Counted from the stretch's first letter, positions 1 through 7,073 are shown. The stretch: DNA of 7,917 nt from Noviherbaspirillum sp. (GCA_028292785.1 JAQGLQ010000450.1:1-7917); one strand, 5' to 3'. A program made the numbers and translations. Notes: generated from the sequence alone by a model not told the origin.

Positions 1-72
1 GGTCAGCGTACCCGCACGAATGCACGTACTCGCAAGGGTCCGCGCAAGGCCGCCCAGTCGCTGAAGAAATAA
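1..72 (+). CDS. rpsM: 30S ribosomal protein S13, C-terminal end (partial)
   Basis: Only the last 23 codons and the TAA stop are present; the gene begins upstream of the window. The readable tail starts GQRTRTNARTRKGPRK and ends in SLKK. This is the strongly conserved basic C-terminal extension of S13, which in the ribosome reaches from the 30S head towards the decoding region and contacts tRNA and 16S rRNA. The order S13, S11, S4, RpoA, L17 is the classic alpha operon, which supports the call. The gap to rpsK is 30 bases, with no terminator, so the two are very likely co-transcribed. The S4 autoregulatory site known from E. coli lies upstream of rpsM and would be outside this window. Confidence 0.95.
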   Translation, partial: GQRTRTNARTRKGPRKAAQSLKK

Positions 73-102
73 TCCAGGCTAAACGGATTCAAGGAAATAA
101 TC

Positions 103-507
103 ATGGCAAAAGCCCCAAATAACGCCGCAGCAGCACGTGTGCGCAAGAAGGTCAAAAAGAATGTCGCAGAAGGCATCGCGCACATCCACGCGTCTTTCAA
201 CAACACAATTATCACGATTACAGACCGCCAGGGAAATGCATTGTCCTGGGCGACTTCTGGCGGCGCCGGCTTCAAAGGCTCCCGGAAATCGACACCGTTC
301 GCGGCACAGGTTGCAGCCGAGGCTGCTGGCAAGGTGGCGGTTGAGTATGGCGTGAAAAATCTGGAAGTCCGCATCAAGGGACCGGGCCCGGGTCGCGAGT
401 CCGCTGTACGCGCCCTCAACAATCTTGGCATCAAGATTACCCAGATTCAGGATGTGACCCCGGTTCCGCACAATGGCTGCCGTCCTCCGAAGCGGCGCCG
501 GATCTAA
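103..507 (+). CDS. rpsK: 30S ribosomal protein S11
   Basis: This encodes a 134-residue S11, a 30S platform protein that binds 16S rRNA near the E site and the mRNA exit path. Family features are visible throughout: the core with [10 protein letters not shown] (residues 32-41), the glycine-rich [14 protein letters not shown] stretch (52-65), and the signature [15 protein letters not shown] (87-101). The basic C-terminus is [12 protein letters not shown]. The Asn-Gly at 124-125 matches the site that forms isoaspartate in E. coli S11; whether it does so here is unknown. The start is set by AAGGAA at 91-96, seven bases before the ATG. The length is normal for the family. The gene sits between rpsM and rpsD and is followed at once by a terminator-like hairpin. 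Confidence 0.98.
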   Translation: MAKAPNNAAAARVRKKVKKNVAEGIAHIHASFNNTIITITDRQGNALSWATSGGAGFKGSRKSTPFAAQVAAEAAGKVAVEYGVKNLEVRIKGPGPGRESAVRALNNLGIKITQIQDVTPVPHNGCRPPKRRRI

Positions 508-541
508 AGTTTATCTGCTGTAGGTAGTTAGCTACAAAACG

Positions 542-569
542 CCCGCCACAGTTCCTGGCGGGTTTTGTT
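542..569 (+). terminator. Terminator-like hairpin between rpsK and rpsD
   Basis: CCCGCCA (542-548) pairs perfectly with TGGCGGG (556-562) around a 7-base loop, and TTTTGTT follows directly. An A-rich run (536-539) precedes the stem. This has the form of a Rho-independent terminator 34 bases after the rpsK stop. The stem is only 7 bp and the T tract is broken by a G, so partial termination or attenuation is more likely than a full stop. The neighbouring genes are normally one operon. Confidence 0.7.
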
Positions 570-609
570 CTTAAGACCACCGTCCGGTCGAAAGCAGATC
601 GGACTAGCG

Positions 610-636
610 CCTGGTGACCCTGCCGTTCCGGCCAGG
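610..636 (+). promoter_or_regulatory. Structured leader upstream of rpsD
   Basis: Two mutually exclusive foldings can be drawn here. In the first, CCTGG (610-614) pairs with CCAGG (632-636). In the second, 619-625 pairs with 629-636 as a 7-bp stem with one bulged C (632) and a TTC loop. The element ends 37 bases before the rpsD start and 24 bases before its ribosome binding site. S4 is known to repress its own operon by binding mRNA in E. coli. Whether this hairpin is an S4 target is pure inference; it may equally be a stability or processing element. Confidence 0.3.
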
Positions 637-673
637 TTAATTCGGGGCGTCATTTATTTAAAAGGAAATTCTC

Positions 674-1297
674 GTGGCACGTTACATTGGACCGAAGGCA
701 AAACTCTCCCGCCGTGAAGGCACCGACCTGTTCCTGAAGAGCGCGCGCCGCTCGCTCGATTCGAAGTGCAAGCTCGATTCCAAGCCAGGTCAACACGGCC
801 GTACCTCCGGCGCTCGTACCTCCGACTATGGCAATCAGCTTCGCGAAAAGCAGAAGGTCAAGCGCATGTACGGCATCCTGGAGCGTCAGTTCCGCCGCTA
901 TTTTGCCGAAGCCGACCGGCGCAAGGGCAATACCGGTGAAAACCTGCTGAAGCTGCTCGAATCCCGCCTCGACAACGTGGCCTACCGTATGGGCTTCGGC
1001 TCGACTCGCGCAGAAGCCCGCCAGCTCGTCAGCCACAAGGCATTCACAGTGAACGGCAATGTAGTCAACATCGCTTCGTACCAGGTCAAGGCAGGCGATA
1101 TCGTTTCCGTTCGCGAAAAAGCGAAGAAGCAGACGCGTATCGTCGAAGCTCTCTCGCTGGCCGAGCAGACTGGCATGCCGACTTGGGTTGCGGTCGATTC
1201 CAAGAAGATGGAAGGCACCTTCAAGTCGATGCCGGATCGCAGCGAGATCGCCAATGACGTCAACGAGTCGTTGATCGTCGAATTGTATTCGCGTTAA
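674..1297 (+). CDS. rpsD: 30S ribosomal protein S4
   Basis: This encodes a 207-residue S4, a primary 16S rRNA-binding protein that nucleates 30S assembly, takes part in translational accuracy and, in E. coli, represses its own operon. The N-terminus [16 protein letters not shown] and the LDSKPGQHG segment (34-42) are typical. The S4 RNA-binding domain lies at about 97-160 and contains [23 protein letters not shown] (99-121) and [10 protein letters not shown] (124-133). Only one cysteine (C32) is visible, so this is not the four-cysteine zinc form. The start codon is GTG, preceded by AAAAGGAA at 660-667, six bases away. No ATG fits the conserved N-terminus better. The 166-base gap from rpsK carries a terminator-like hairpin and a second hairpin, so the gene may have partly independent control. 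Confidence 0.98.
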   Translation: MARYIGPKAKLSRREGTDLFLKSARRSLDSKCKLDSKPGQHGRTSGARTSDYGNQLREKQKVKRMYGILERQFRRYFAEADRRKGNTGENLLKLLESRLDNVAYRMGFGSTRAEARQLVSHKAFTVNGNVVNIASYQVKAGDIVSVREKAKKQTRIVEALSLAEQTGMPTWVAVDSKKMEGTFKSMPDRSEIANDVNESLIVELYSR

Positions 1298-1313
1298 TTC
1301 CGATTTTCCCGCG

Positions 1314-1338
1314 CCCGCCTCGTTGGAGGCGGGTTTTC
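1314..1338 (+). terminator. Terminator-like hairpin between rpsD and rpoA
   Basis: CCCGCCTC (1314-1321) and GAGGCGGG (1326-1333) form a perfect 8-bp stem closed by the 4-base loop GTTG and followed by TTTTC. It starts 17 bases after the rpsD stop. The structure is convincing for a Rho-independent terminator, although the T run is short. A terminator here would lower expression of rpoA and rplQ relative to the upstream ribosomal genes, unless readthrough or an internal promoter compensates. I see no convincing -35/-10 pair between it and rpoA. Confidence 0.75.
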
Positions 1339-1395
1339 TGTAATGCCATCAGCCTTATCGGTGTAACGAACCGAGGGTATTGAAAAGGACATTTC

Positions 1396-2373
1396 ATGCA
1401 AAACAGTCTGTTGAAGCCCCGTATTATTGAAGTGGAGGCGCTTGGCGCCGGTCACGCGAAAGTCGTCATGGAACCGTTCGAGCGCGGCTATGGCCATACA
1501 CTCGGCAACGCCCTGCGTCGCGTACTCCTTTCTTCAATGGTCGGATATGCTCCGACTGAGGTCACGATCGCGGGTGTCGTGCACGAATACTCGTCACTGG
1601 ACGGCGTGCAGGAAGACGTAGTCGACATGCTGCTGAACCTGAAGGGCGTTGTCTTCAAGCTGCACAATCGCGATGAAGTCACGCTGACCCTGAAAAAGGA
1701 AGGCGAAGGCGCTGTCCTGGCTTCCGACATCGATCTGCCGCACGACGTCGAACTCGTGAACCCTGACCATGTGATCGCCCACCTTACCGCTGGCGGCAAG
1801 CTGGATATGCAGATCAAGGTCGAGAAAGGCCGCGGCTATGTGCCAGGTAATGTGCGCAGGCTGTCGGAAGACGCGAACAAGACGATCGGTCGCATCATTC
1901 TCGACGCGTCGTTCTCGCCAGTCCGCCGCGTTTCCTACGCCGTCGAATCGGCGCGCGTCGAGCAGCGTACCGACCTCGACAAGCTGGTAATCAATATCGA
2001 AACCAATGGTGTGATCTCGCCCGAAGAAGCGATTCGCCAGTCGGCCCGTGTGCTGGTCGACCAGTTGAATGTGTTTGCCGCACTCGAAGGAACGGAAGCC
2101 GCCGCCGAAGCTCCGTCCCGCGCGCCGTCGGTCGACCCGATCCTGCTGCGCCCGGTCGACGATCTCGAATTGACGGTACGTTCCGCGAACTGCCTGAAAG
2201 CCGAAAATATCTACTACATCGGCGACCTGATCCAGCGCAGCGAAAACGAGTTGCTCAAGACCCCGAACCTCGGACGCAAGTCGCTCAACGAGATCAAGGA
2301 AGTCCTGGCTTCCCGTGGCCTCACGCTTGGCATGAAGCTGGAAAACTGGCCGCCTGCCGGCCTTGAGAAGTAA
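1396..2373 (+). CDS. rpoA: DNA-directed RNA polymerase subunit alpha
   Basis: This is a 325-residue alpha subunit, which dimerises to scaffold assembly of the core enzyme and contacts UP elements and activators. The N-terminal domain (about 1-232) shows the dimerisation signature [17 protein letters not shown] (31-47). An Ala/Pro/Ser-rich linker (about 233-247, with [12 protein letters not shown]) leads to the C-terminal domain (about 250-320). That domain carries [16 protein letters not shown] (257-272), where R262, N265 and K268 correspond to the DNA-binding R265, N268 and K271 of E. coli. [12 protein letters not shown] (286-297) and the ending [10 protein letters not shown] are also characteristic. 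The start is supported by AAAAGGA at 1383-1389. The length suits Burkholderiales. A terminator-like hairpin lies in the 98-base gap from rpsD, and a structured 148-base gap separates it from rplQ. Confidence 0.98.
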   Translation: MQNSLLKPRIIEVEALGAGHAKVVMEPFERGYGHTLGNALRRVLLSSMVGYAPTEVTIAGVVHEYSSLDGVQEDVVDMLLNLKGVVFKLHNRDEVTLTLKKEGEGAVLASDIDLPHDVELVNPDHVIAHLTAGGKLDMQIKVEKGRGYVPGNVRRLSEDANKTIGRIILDASFSPVRRVSYAVESARVEQRTDLDKLVINIETNGVISPEEAIRQSARVLVDQLNVFAALEGTEAAAEAPSRAPSVDPILLRPVDDLELTVRSANCLKAENIYYIGDLIQRSENELLKTPNLGRKSLNEIKEVLASRGLTLGMKLENWPPAGLEK

Positions 2374-2394
2374 GGTCTGAAGTAGCAAGCCGCG

Positions 2395-2416
2395 GGAGCG
2401 GTTATAATTCCGCTCC
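2395..2416 (+). promoter_or_regulatory. Hairpin with a TATAAT loop in the rplQ leader (possible -10 element)
   Basis: GGAGCGG (2395-2401) pairs with CCGCTCC (2410-2416) around the 8-base loop TTATAATT. The loop contains a perfect TATAAT (2403-2408). No T run follows, so this is not a standard terminator. No good -35 hexamer sits 15-19 bases upstream and there is no extended -10 TG. It could be the -10 of an internal promoter for rplQ, a symmetrical operator-like site, or an mRNA hairpin. The sequence alone cannot decide. Confidence 0.4.
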
Positions 2417-2457
2417 TCGCAGTAATCTGTATCGCATTCACTGCACCTACCGGCCCG

Positions 2458-2479
2458 CGTCGAACCCATGTGTTCGACG
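2458..2479 (+). repeat. Perfect 8-bp inverted repeat in the rplQ leader
   Basis: CGTCGAAC (2458-2465) and GTTCGACG (2472-2479) are exact reverse complements separated by CCATGT. The hairpin ends 42 bases before the rplQ start and has no T run, so it does not look like a terminator. Candidate roles are a feedback site for a ribosomal protein, an RNase processing site or a stability element; none can be shown here. The ATG in its loop (2468) is in frame with rplQ but is not the likely start. Confidence 0.5.
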
Positions 2480-2509
2480 ATAGAAGAGCTGGAACTAAAA
2501 CTTAACTTT

Positions 2510-2515
2510 AAAGGA
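2510..2515 (+). promoter_or_regulatory. Ribosome binding site that fixes the rplQ start
   Basis: AAAGGA lies six bases before the ATG at 2522, where the conserved L17 N-terminus [12 protein letters not shown] begins. The in-frame ATG at 2468 would add 18 residues foreign to L17 and would start inside a hairpin loop, so it is rejected. Confidence 0.85.
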
Positions 2516-2521
2516 ATTAAC

Positions 2522-2917
2522 ATGCGTCACCGTCACGGACTCCGCAAGCTCAATCGTACTTCCTCGCATCGTCTCGCGATGCTGCGCAACATGACCGTCT
2601 CCCTGCTGCGTCACGAAGCGATCAAGACCACTCTCCCGAAAGCCAAGGAATTGCGTCGTGTCGTCGAGCCGATCCTGACCCTGGGAAAAACCGACAGCCT
2701 GGCGAACAAGCGCCTCGCATTCAGCCGACTGCGCGACCGTGAAATGGTCGTCAAGCTGTTCGCTGAACTGGGACCCCGTTACGCGACCCGTAATGGCGGC
2801 TACCTGCGCATCCTGAAGATGGGCTTCCGTCAAGGCGATAATGCTCCGATGGCATTCATCGAGTTGGTCGACCGTCCTGAAATCAGTAGCGACGCAGAAG
2901 TGCCTACCGCCGAGTAA
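2522..2917 (+). CDS. rplQ: 50S ribosomal protein L17
   Basis: This encodes a 131-residue L17, a large-subunit protein near the peptide exit tunnel. The N-terminus [24 protein letters not shown] is diagnostic. It is followed by the conserved [27 protein letters not shown] core (28-54). The C-terminal part has the usual [28 protein letters not shown] (91-118) and a short acidic tail ending in EVPTAE. The length matches other betaproteobacterial L17 proteins. The start is chosen from the ribosome binding site at 2510-2515 and family homology. It is the last gene of the alpha operon, followed within 20 bases by a strong terminator. Its 148-base leader is unusually structured, with two hairpins and a TATAAT, so it may have its own promoter or post-transcriptional control. 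Confidence 0.98.
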   Translation: MRHRHGLRKLNRTSSHRLAMLRNMTVSLLRHEAIKTTLPKAKELRRVVEPILTLGKTDSLANKRLAFSRLRDREMVVKLFAELGPRYATRNGGYLRILKMGFRQGDNAPMAFIELVDRPEISSDAEVPTAE

Positions 2918-2935
2918 TACCCGGGCCAATGATGG

Positions 2936-2963
2936 AAAAGCCAGGCGCTCTGCCTGGCTTTTT
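2936..2963 (+). terminator. Rho-independent terminator after rplQ
   Basis: The core GCCAGGC (2940-2946) pairs with GCCTGGC (2952-2958) around the loop GCTCT. The stem extends to 11 bp through AAAA/TTTT, and the T run is TTTTT (2959-2963). The symmetric A and T runs would allow it to work on both strands. It closes the alpha operon before the ABC transporter unit. Confidence 0.9.
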
Positions 2964-3031
2964 GCATTTCTATGGCATGGATTTGTTTGTGGCAAGATGT
3001 AGCCTCATTTTCGCGAGGACCACGTATCAGC

Positions 3032-3964
3032 ATGGCGCAGTCAAGCATTTTATCGGTCTCGGATCTATACAAGTCATACGGAAACGCAGACTCCAAATCG
3101 GTCGTGGTCAACGGCCTTTCCTTCAGCCTCAAGCCTGGCGAATGCTACGGCCTGCTGGGGCCCAACGGCGCGGGAAAGACTACTACCTTGCGCCTGTGCC
3201 TCGGCTTGACGGTCCCGGACCGCGGGAACATCACCCTGGTCGGGAAGAAGATTCCCGCCGAAGCCCGCGTCGCGAGAACCCGCGTCGGTGTAGTGCCGCA
3301 AGCCGATAACCTCGATCCGGACTTCACCGTTGCTGAAAATCTCCTGGTCTATGGCCGGTACTTCGGCATGCCGGAAGCAAGGATCCGCGAACGCATTCCG
3401 CATCTGCTCGAATTTTCCAATCTTGTTGCGAAAAAGGATGCACGTATCGGCGAACTCTCGGGCGGTATGCGCCGACGGCTTACGCTCGCACGCGCCCTCA
3501 TCAACGACCCTGACCTAATCTTCATGGACGAGCCGACCACGGGCCTGGACCCACAGGCGCGGCACCTGATCTGGGAGCGACTGAAAACGCTCCTGGGCAA
3601 TGGCAAGACCATCCTGCTGACAACGCACTTCATGGATGAAGCCGAACGCTTGTGCAATCGTCTCGCCGTCATCGATCATGGCCAGATGATTGCCGAGGGA
3701 TCGCCGCGCGAATTGATCGCCAAGCATATCGAGGCGGAAGTGGTCGAGGTGTACGGTGAAAACGCGCGCGCGTGGCGCGACCGGGGGCATGGCGAAAAGG
3801 CGGGTCGTATCGAGGTTAGCGGCGAGACCGTGTTTTGTTATACGAACAATGCCCGGCCACTGCTCGACGAATTGCACGATGCGCCGGGACTGCGTTATCT
3901 CCATCGCCCGGCCAACCTCGAGGACCTGTTTTTAAAACTTACCGGGCGCGAAATGCGTGATTGA
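3032..3964 (+). CDS. nodI: NodI-family ABC transporter ATP-binding protein
   Basis: This is a 310-residue ABC ATPase that should power an exporter with the adjacent permease. Visible motifs are Walker [10 protein letters not shown] (43-51), the Q-loop Q90 in [11 protein letters not shown], the ABC signature LSGGM (142-146), Walker B LIFMDEP (162-168), the D-loop GLDP (171-174) and the switch histidine H199. The C-terminal extension, with [11 protein letters not shown] (261-271) and the ending [16 protein letters not shown], is the NodI/DrrA-type tail, not that of a generic ABC protein. In rhizobia NodI exports Nod factors; non-symbiotic betaproteobacteria carry homologues of unknown substrate, so the name denotes the family only. 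The start at 3032 gives the family N-terminus; GAGGA (3015-3019) lies 12 bases upstream, a little far. The in-frame ATG at 2972 abuts the rplQ terminator and is less likely. No clear promoter was seen. Confidence 0.9.
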   Translation: MAQSSILSVSDLYKSYGNADSKSVVVNGLSFSLKPGECYGLLGPNGAGKTTTLRLCLGLTVPDRGNITLVGKKIPAEARVARTRVGVVPQADNLDPDFTVAENLLVYGRYFGMPEARIRERIPHLLEFSNLVAKKDARIGELSGGMRRRLTLARALINDPDLIFMDEPTTGLDPQARHLIWERLKTLLGNGKTILLTTHFMDEAERLCNRLAVIDHGQMIAEGSPRELIAKHIEAEVVEVYGENARAWRDRGHGEKAGRIEVSGETVFCYTNNARPLLDELHDAPGLRYLHRPANLEDLFLKLTGREMRD

Positions 3965-3965
3965 C

Positions 3966-4751
3966 ATGACAGCTGCGACATACGCCTTGCCGGGGTTTTC
4001 GCTCCGTTTTCTGCCTATCTGGAGGCGCAACTTCCTCGTCTGGAAGAAACTCGCGGTGGCGAGCGTGCTCGGCAATATCGCCGACCCGCTGATAACGCTG
4101 ATCGCATTCGGCTATGGCCTCGGCAGCCTGCTCAAAAGCGTCGACGGCATTCCGTATATCGAGTATCTTGCCTCCGGTTCCATCTGCATGTCAGTCATGA
4201 TGGCGGCCTCGTTCGAGGCCCTGTACTCCGCATTCTCGCGCATGCACGTGCAGAACACCTGGGACGCATTGCTGAACGCACCGCTGGCACTCGACGACAT
4301 CGTGCTGGCGGAAATGCTTTGGGCCGCAACCAAGTCCCTGTTTTCGGGCATTGCGATCCTCGGCGTGATCTTCCTGCTGGGCATCGGCCTGCATCCCCAT
4401 ACGGTGGCAGTCGTCCCCTTGCTCTTCCTGGTCGGAATGATGTTCGCATCGCTGGGACTGGTGGTCACCGCGTTCGCCCGCGGTTACGATTTTTTTACGT
4501 ACTATTTCACGCTGGTGCTGACGCCCATGATATTTTTGTCCGGCGTTTATTACCCGACTTCCCAGCTTCCCGCCTGGCTCGAAGAAGCCGCGCGCTTTCT
4601 TCCCTTGAGCGCGGCGGTGAATCTGATCCGGCCTCTGATCCTTGGCCACTGGCCGGCGACGCCCGCGGCGGATATCCTGATTCTTCTGGCGTACTGCGTC
4701 GCCGGGTTCTATGCCGCCACGGTCGTAACGCGCCGCAGGCTGCTGAAATAG
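3966..4751 (+). CDS. nodJ: NodJ-family ABC-2 type transporter permease
   Basis: This is a 261-residue inner-membrane permease, the expected partner of the ATPase just upstream. About six hydrophobic segments are visible, roughly at residues 30-55, 66-86, 113-140, 145-172, 180-197 and 233-254, as in ABC-2 permeases. NodJ-like features include WRRNFLVWKKLAVASVLGNIADP (19-41), TWDALLNAPLALDDIVLAE (98-116), TPMIFLSGVYYP (186-197) and NLIRPLILG (219-227), with a basic end RRRLLK. The ATG at 3966 lies one base after the stop of the ATPase gene. An in-frame GTG at 3957 would overlap that gene by 8 bases and add three residues. Neither has a strong ribosome binding site, which suggests translational coupling. 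The substrate is unknown: no nodulation or polysaccharide genes lie in the window. Confidence 0.88.
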   Translation: MTAATYALPGFSLRFLPIWRRNFLVWKKLAVASVLGNIADPLITLIAFGYGLGSLLKSVDGIPYIEYLASGSICMSVMMAASFEALYSAFSRMHVQNTWDALLNAPLALDDIVLAEMLWAATKSLFSGIAILGVIFLLGIGLHPHTVAVVPLLFLVGMMFASLGLVVTAFARGYDFFTYYFTLVLTPMIFLSGVYYPTSQLPAWLEEAARFLPLSAAVNLIRPLILGHWPATPAADILILLAYCVAGFYAATVVTRRRLLK

Positions 4752-4775
4752 CAAAATCATTCACCCGGGTGCATC

Positions 4776-5108
4776 ATGTCACAAGCATTGCTGGTTCTGA
4801 CCAACTTGCCCGATGCGGCAACCGCGACGACGATCGCGCATCGGCTCATCGAGCAACAGTTGGCCGCCTGCATCAATATCGTGCCGCAGGTACAATCCGT
4901 ATATCGATGGCAAGGCAAGATCGAGACGGCGGCCGAAGCGACCTTGCTGATCAAAACGACGCAGGCACGATATGCTCAGCTCGAAGCAGCGCTCAAGGCC
5001 GCACACCCCTACGAATTACCGGAAATAATCGCAATCCCGATCAGCGCCGCGCTGCCGGCATATCTCGAGTGGATTGACCACGAAACCACGAAGAACCCGA
5101 ATGACTGA
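4776..5108 (+). CDS. cutA: Divalent-cation tolerance protein CutA
   Basis: This encodes a 110-residue CutA1-family protein, a small cytoplasmic ferredoxin-like fold that forms very stable trimers. Family landmarks are LAACINIVPQVQSVYRWQGKIE (29-50), then ATLLIKTT (55-62) and the signature HPYELPEIIAIPI (77-89). The length is typical. The name comes from a copper-tolerance phenotype in E. coli, but its biochemical role is unsettled, so it should not be read as a proven copper gene. It starts 24 bases after the permease stop, with a weak ribosome binding site, and its last 8 bases overlap the dsbD start. The cutA-dsbD pairing is also known from E. coli, which supports both calls. Confidence 0.95.
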   Translation: MSQALLVLTNLPDAATATTIAHRLIEQQLAACINIVPQVQSVYRWQGKIETAAEATLLIKTTQARYAQLEAALKAAHPYELPEIIAIPISAALPAYLEWIDHETTKNPND

Positions 5109-6948
5109 GTATCTCCAGCCGAAGCTTGCCAAGCGCATGGGCGTCTCGCTCTGGCGGCGCGCCGGCATCGCATTTTTTGCCTTGTTCCTCGCGTCCGTCA
5201 TGCAGTTTGCTCAGTCCGCTGACGACTATCTGGAGCCGGAGGCAGCGTTCAGGTTCTCGGCAAAGATGCTCGACCCGAAGACCATCGAGATCCGTTACGA
5301 CATCGCCGACGGTTACTACATGTATCGCGAGCGATTCGCTTTCAACGCCGACGGCGCCACGCTCGGCGAGCCAGTGATCCCGCCGGGAAAAATCAAGTTC
5401 GACGACACCTTCCAGAAAGACGTCGAGACGTACCGTGACGCGATCACGATCAAGGTGCCCGTCGAAGCGGGCGGCGCGTTTACGCTCACCGCCACCAGCC
5501 AGGGATGCGCTGACAAGGGCCTGTGCTATTCGCCGATGGAATCGCAGGCCAAACTTTCACCCACTGGCGGTGGGCTGTTCGGCGCGATTGCCGCGGCGCA
5601 GGGCAGCGCCTCAACCGCGACTGATCGCTCCGCCGCTGCGCCCGACGCAGGAGGACAGGTCGCATCGTCCGCTCTCGCCGACTCGGACATGGGAGCAATC
5701 GAATCGTCGCTGCAAAGCGGCAAACTGCTGGCGATAATCCCCTTGTTCATATTGCTGGGTCTGGGCCTGTCCTTCACGCCATGCGTGCTCCCGATGGTAC
5801 CCATTCTGTCCTACATCATCGTGGGAGAGGGCGCGAAAGTGCGGCCCGCCCGCGGCTTCGCCTTGGCCGCCGCATATTCGTTCGGCATGGCAGTGGTCTA
5901 TACCATGCTCGGCGTCGCCGCCGGCCTTGCCGGCGAAGGACTGTCCGCCGCATTGCAGAAACCGTGGGTGCTGTGCGTATTCGCACTCATGATGGTGTTG
6001 CTCTCGCTATCGATGTTCGGCATGTACCAATTGCAACTGCCGGCATCCATCCAGACGAAGCTGAGCCGCTTGTCCGAACAACAATCCGCGGGAAAATTTT
6101 TCGGTGTATTCGTCATGGGTGCCATTTCCGCCCTCATCATCGGTCCCTGCGTGGCGGCACCGCTGGCCGGCGCGCTCCTCTTTATCAGCCAGACACGCAA
6201 CGTCGTCATCGGGGGCAGCGCATTGTTCGCAATGGCAGTCGGCATGAGCGTGCCGCTCCTGCTGGTGGGTCTTTCCGCCGGGTCCCTGCTGCCGCGTGCC
6301 GGCACCTGGATGGAAGGCGTCAAGCGTTTCTTTGGAGTGCTCATGCTGGCGCTCGCGCTATGGATCGTTTCCCCGCTGCTTCCACCCGCGGTTCAGATGC
6401 TGGGATGGGCGGCACTGGGCACGGGCTATGGCGCCTACCTTCTGTGGGGCAAGCAGTCCGGCTGGATGCCCAAAGCCGTCGGGTTGGTTCTCGCTGCGTT
6501 GGGCCTGATGCAATTGGCGGGCGTGGCCACGGGCGGACGCGATGTGCTGGCGCCGTTGTCACATCTCACCGGCAGGGCCGCGCAAGAAGTCGAGTTCGCA
6601 CGGGTCGCAACAACAGCCGAACTCGACGCCGCCATTGCGCAGGCGAAAGGAAAACACGTCATGCTCGATTTTTATGCGGACTGGTGCGTGTCATGCAAGG
6701 AAATGGAAAAGCTCACCTTCACCGATCCGCGCGTCCATTCACGGCTCGGGGACATGGTATTGCTGCAGGTCGATGTGACTGCCAATAACGCCGAAGACAA
6801 AGCCTTGCTGAAGCGCTTCAAGCTCTTCGGTCCTCCGGGCATCATTTTCTTTGACAGGGAAGGCCGCGAAATCCAGGGCGGACGCGTCATCGGATATCAG
6901 AATCCGGACAAGTTCCTACACTCGCTCACGTTCGCCGCAAGCTCCTGA
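5101..6948 (+). CDS. dsbD: Thiol:disulfide interchange protein DsbD
   Basis: This is a 615-residue inner-membrane reductase that moves electrons from cytoplasmic thioredoxin to periplasmic partners such as DsbC and cytochrome c maturation proteins. Its layout is complete. A signal peptide (hydrophobic core about 21-36, likely cleavage near AQSA, 37-40) is followed by a periplasmic N-terminal domain (about 42-155) with C136 and C142 in GCADKGLCY. An Ala/Ser-rich linker (about 160-205) leads to a membrane domain (about 209-475) with C228 in FTPCVLPM and C350 in IGPCVAAP. The C-terminal thioredoxin-like domain (about 495-612) has WCVSC (C529, C532). All six redox cysteines are present, plus an extra C292. 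The ATG at 5101 overlaps cutA by 8 bases. A later ATG at 5137 would give a more classical signal peptide and is a real alternative. A TTG at 5074 is less likely. Confidence 0.95.
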   Translation: MTEYLQPKLAKRMGVSLWRRAGIAFFALFLASVMQFAQSADDYLEPEAAFRFSAKMLDPKTIEIRYDIADGYYMYRERFAFNADGATLGEPVIPPGKIKFDDTFQKDVETYRDAITIKVPVEAGGAFTLTATSQGCADKGLCYSPMESQAKLSPTGGGLFGAIAAAQGSASTATDRSAAAPDAGGQVASSALADSDMGAIESSLQSGKLLAIIPLFILLGLGLSFTPCVLPMVPILSYIIVGEGAKVRPARGFALAAAYSFGMAVVYTMLGVAAGLAGEGLSAALQKPWVLCVFALMMVLLSLSMFGMYQLQLPASIQTKLSRLSEQQSAGKFFGVFVMGAISALIIGPCVAAPLAGALLFISQTRNVVIGGSALFAMAVGMSVPLLLVGLSAGSLLPRAGTWMEGVKRFFGVLMLALALWIVSPLLPPAVQMLGWAALGTGYGAYLLWGKQSGWMPKAVGLVLAALGLMQLAGVATGGRDVLAPLSHLTGRAAQEVEFARVATTAELDAAIAQAKGKHVMLDFYADWCVSCKEMEKLTFTDPRVHSRLGDMVLLQVDVTANNAEDKALLKRFKLFGPPGIIFFDREGREIQGGRVIGYQNPDKFLHSLTFAASS

Positions 6949-7014
6949 TCGCGAAGCCACATGCTTGCCAGGTTGAAATATAGAAACCGGCATAAGAAAG
7001 TAACATCTCTGTTC

Positions 7015-7043
7015 TTGCGACATATCACCGATCGAACTATATT
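7015..7043 (+). promoter_or_regulatory. Sigma70-like promoter for the peroxiredoxin gene
   Basis: TTGCGA (7015-7020) and TATATT (7038-7043) are separated by the optimal 17 bases. The boxes match the consensus hexamers at 4 of 6 and 5 of 6 positions. Transcription would start near 7050, about 25 bases before the ATG. The 125-base gap after dsbD has no clear terminator, so readthrough from the upstream operon is also possible. I looked for an OxyR-type ATAG/CTAT array and did not find one. Confidence 0.6.
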
Positions 7044-7073
7044 GTGTGACGAATAACTTTTTGGGAGAAGGAA

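Noticed and set aside
1358..1374. TCGGT/ACCGA dyad upstream of the rpoA ribosome binding site
   Set aside because: Only 5 bp with a 7-base loop; expected by chance in a window of this size.
1594..2523. A 309-codon open frame on the - strand opposite rpoA
   Set aside because: It lies entirely over rpoA and its leader, its protein has no recognisable family and low-complexity stretches, and its length is explained by the codon bias of the real gene.
2972..3031. Upstream in-frame start for the NodI-type ATPase
   Set aside because: It would add 20 residues foreign to the family and would start only nine bases after the terminator T run, with no ribosome binding site.
4319..5077. A 252-codon + strand frame across the permease and cutA genes
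   Set aside because: It spans two well-supported genes in another frame and shows no family features.
5781..6788. A 335-codon + strand frame inside dsbD
   Set aside because: The product is extremely Arg/Gly/His-rich, as expected for a shifted reading of a GC-rich gene, and the dsbD frame holds every conserved motif.
6937..6968. GCAAGC/GCTTGC inverted pair at the end of dsbD as a terminator
   Set aside because: Only 6 bp with a 20-base loop and no T run.
6949..7060. Possible OxyR binding site ahead of the peroxiredoxin gene
   Set aside because: Isolated ATAG-like and CTAT-like words occur, but not in the spaced ATAG-N7-CTAT pattern.
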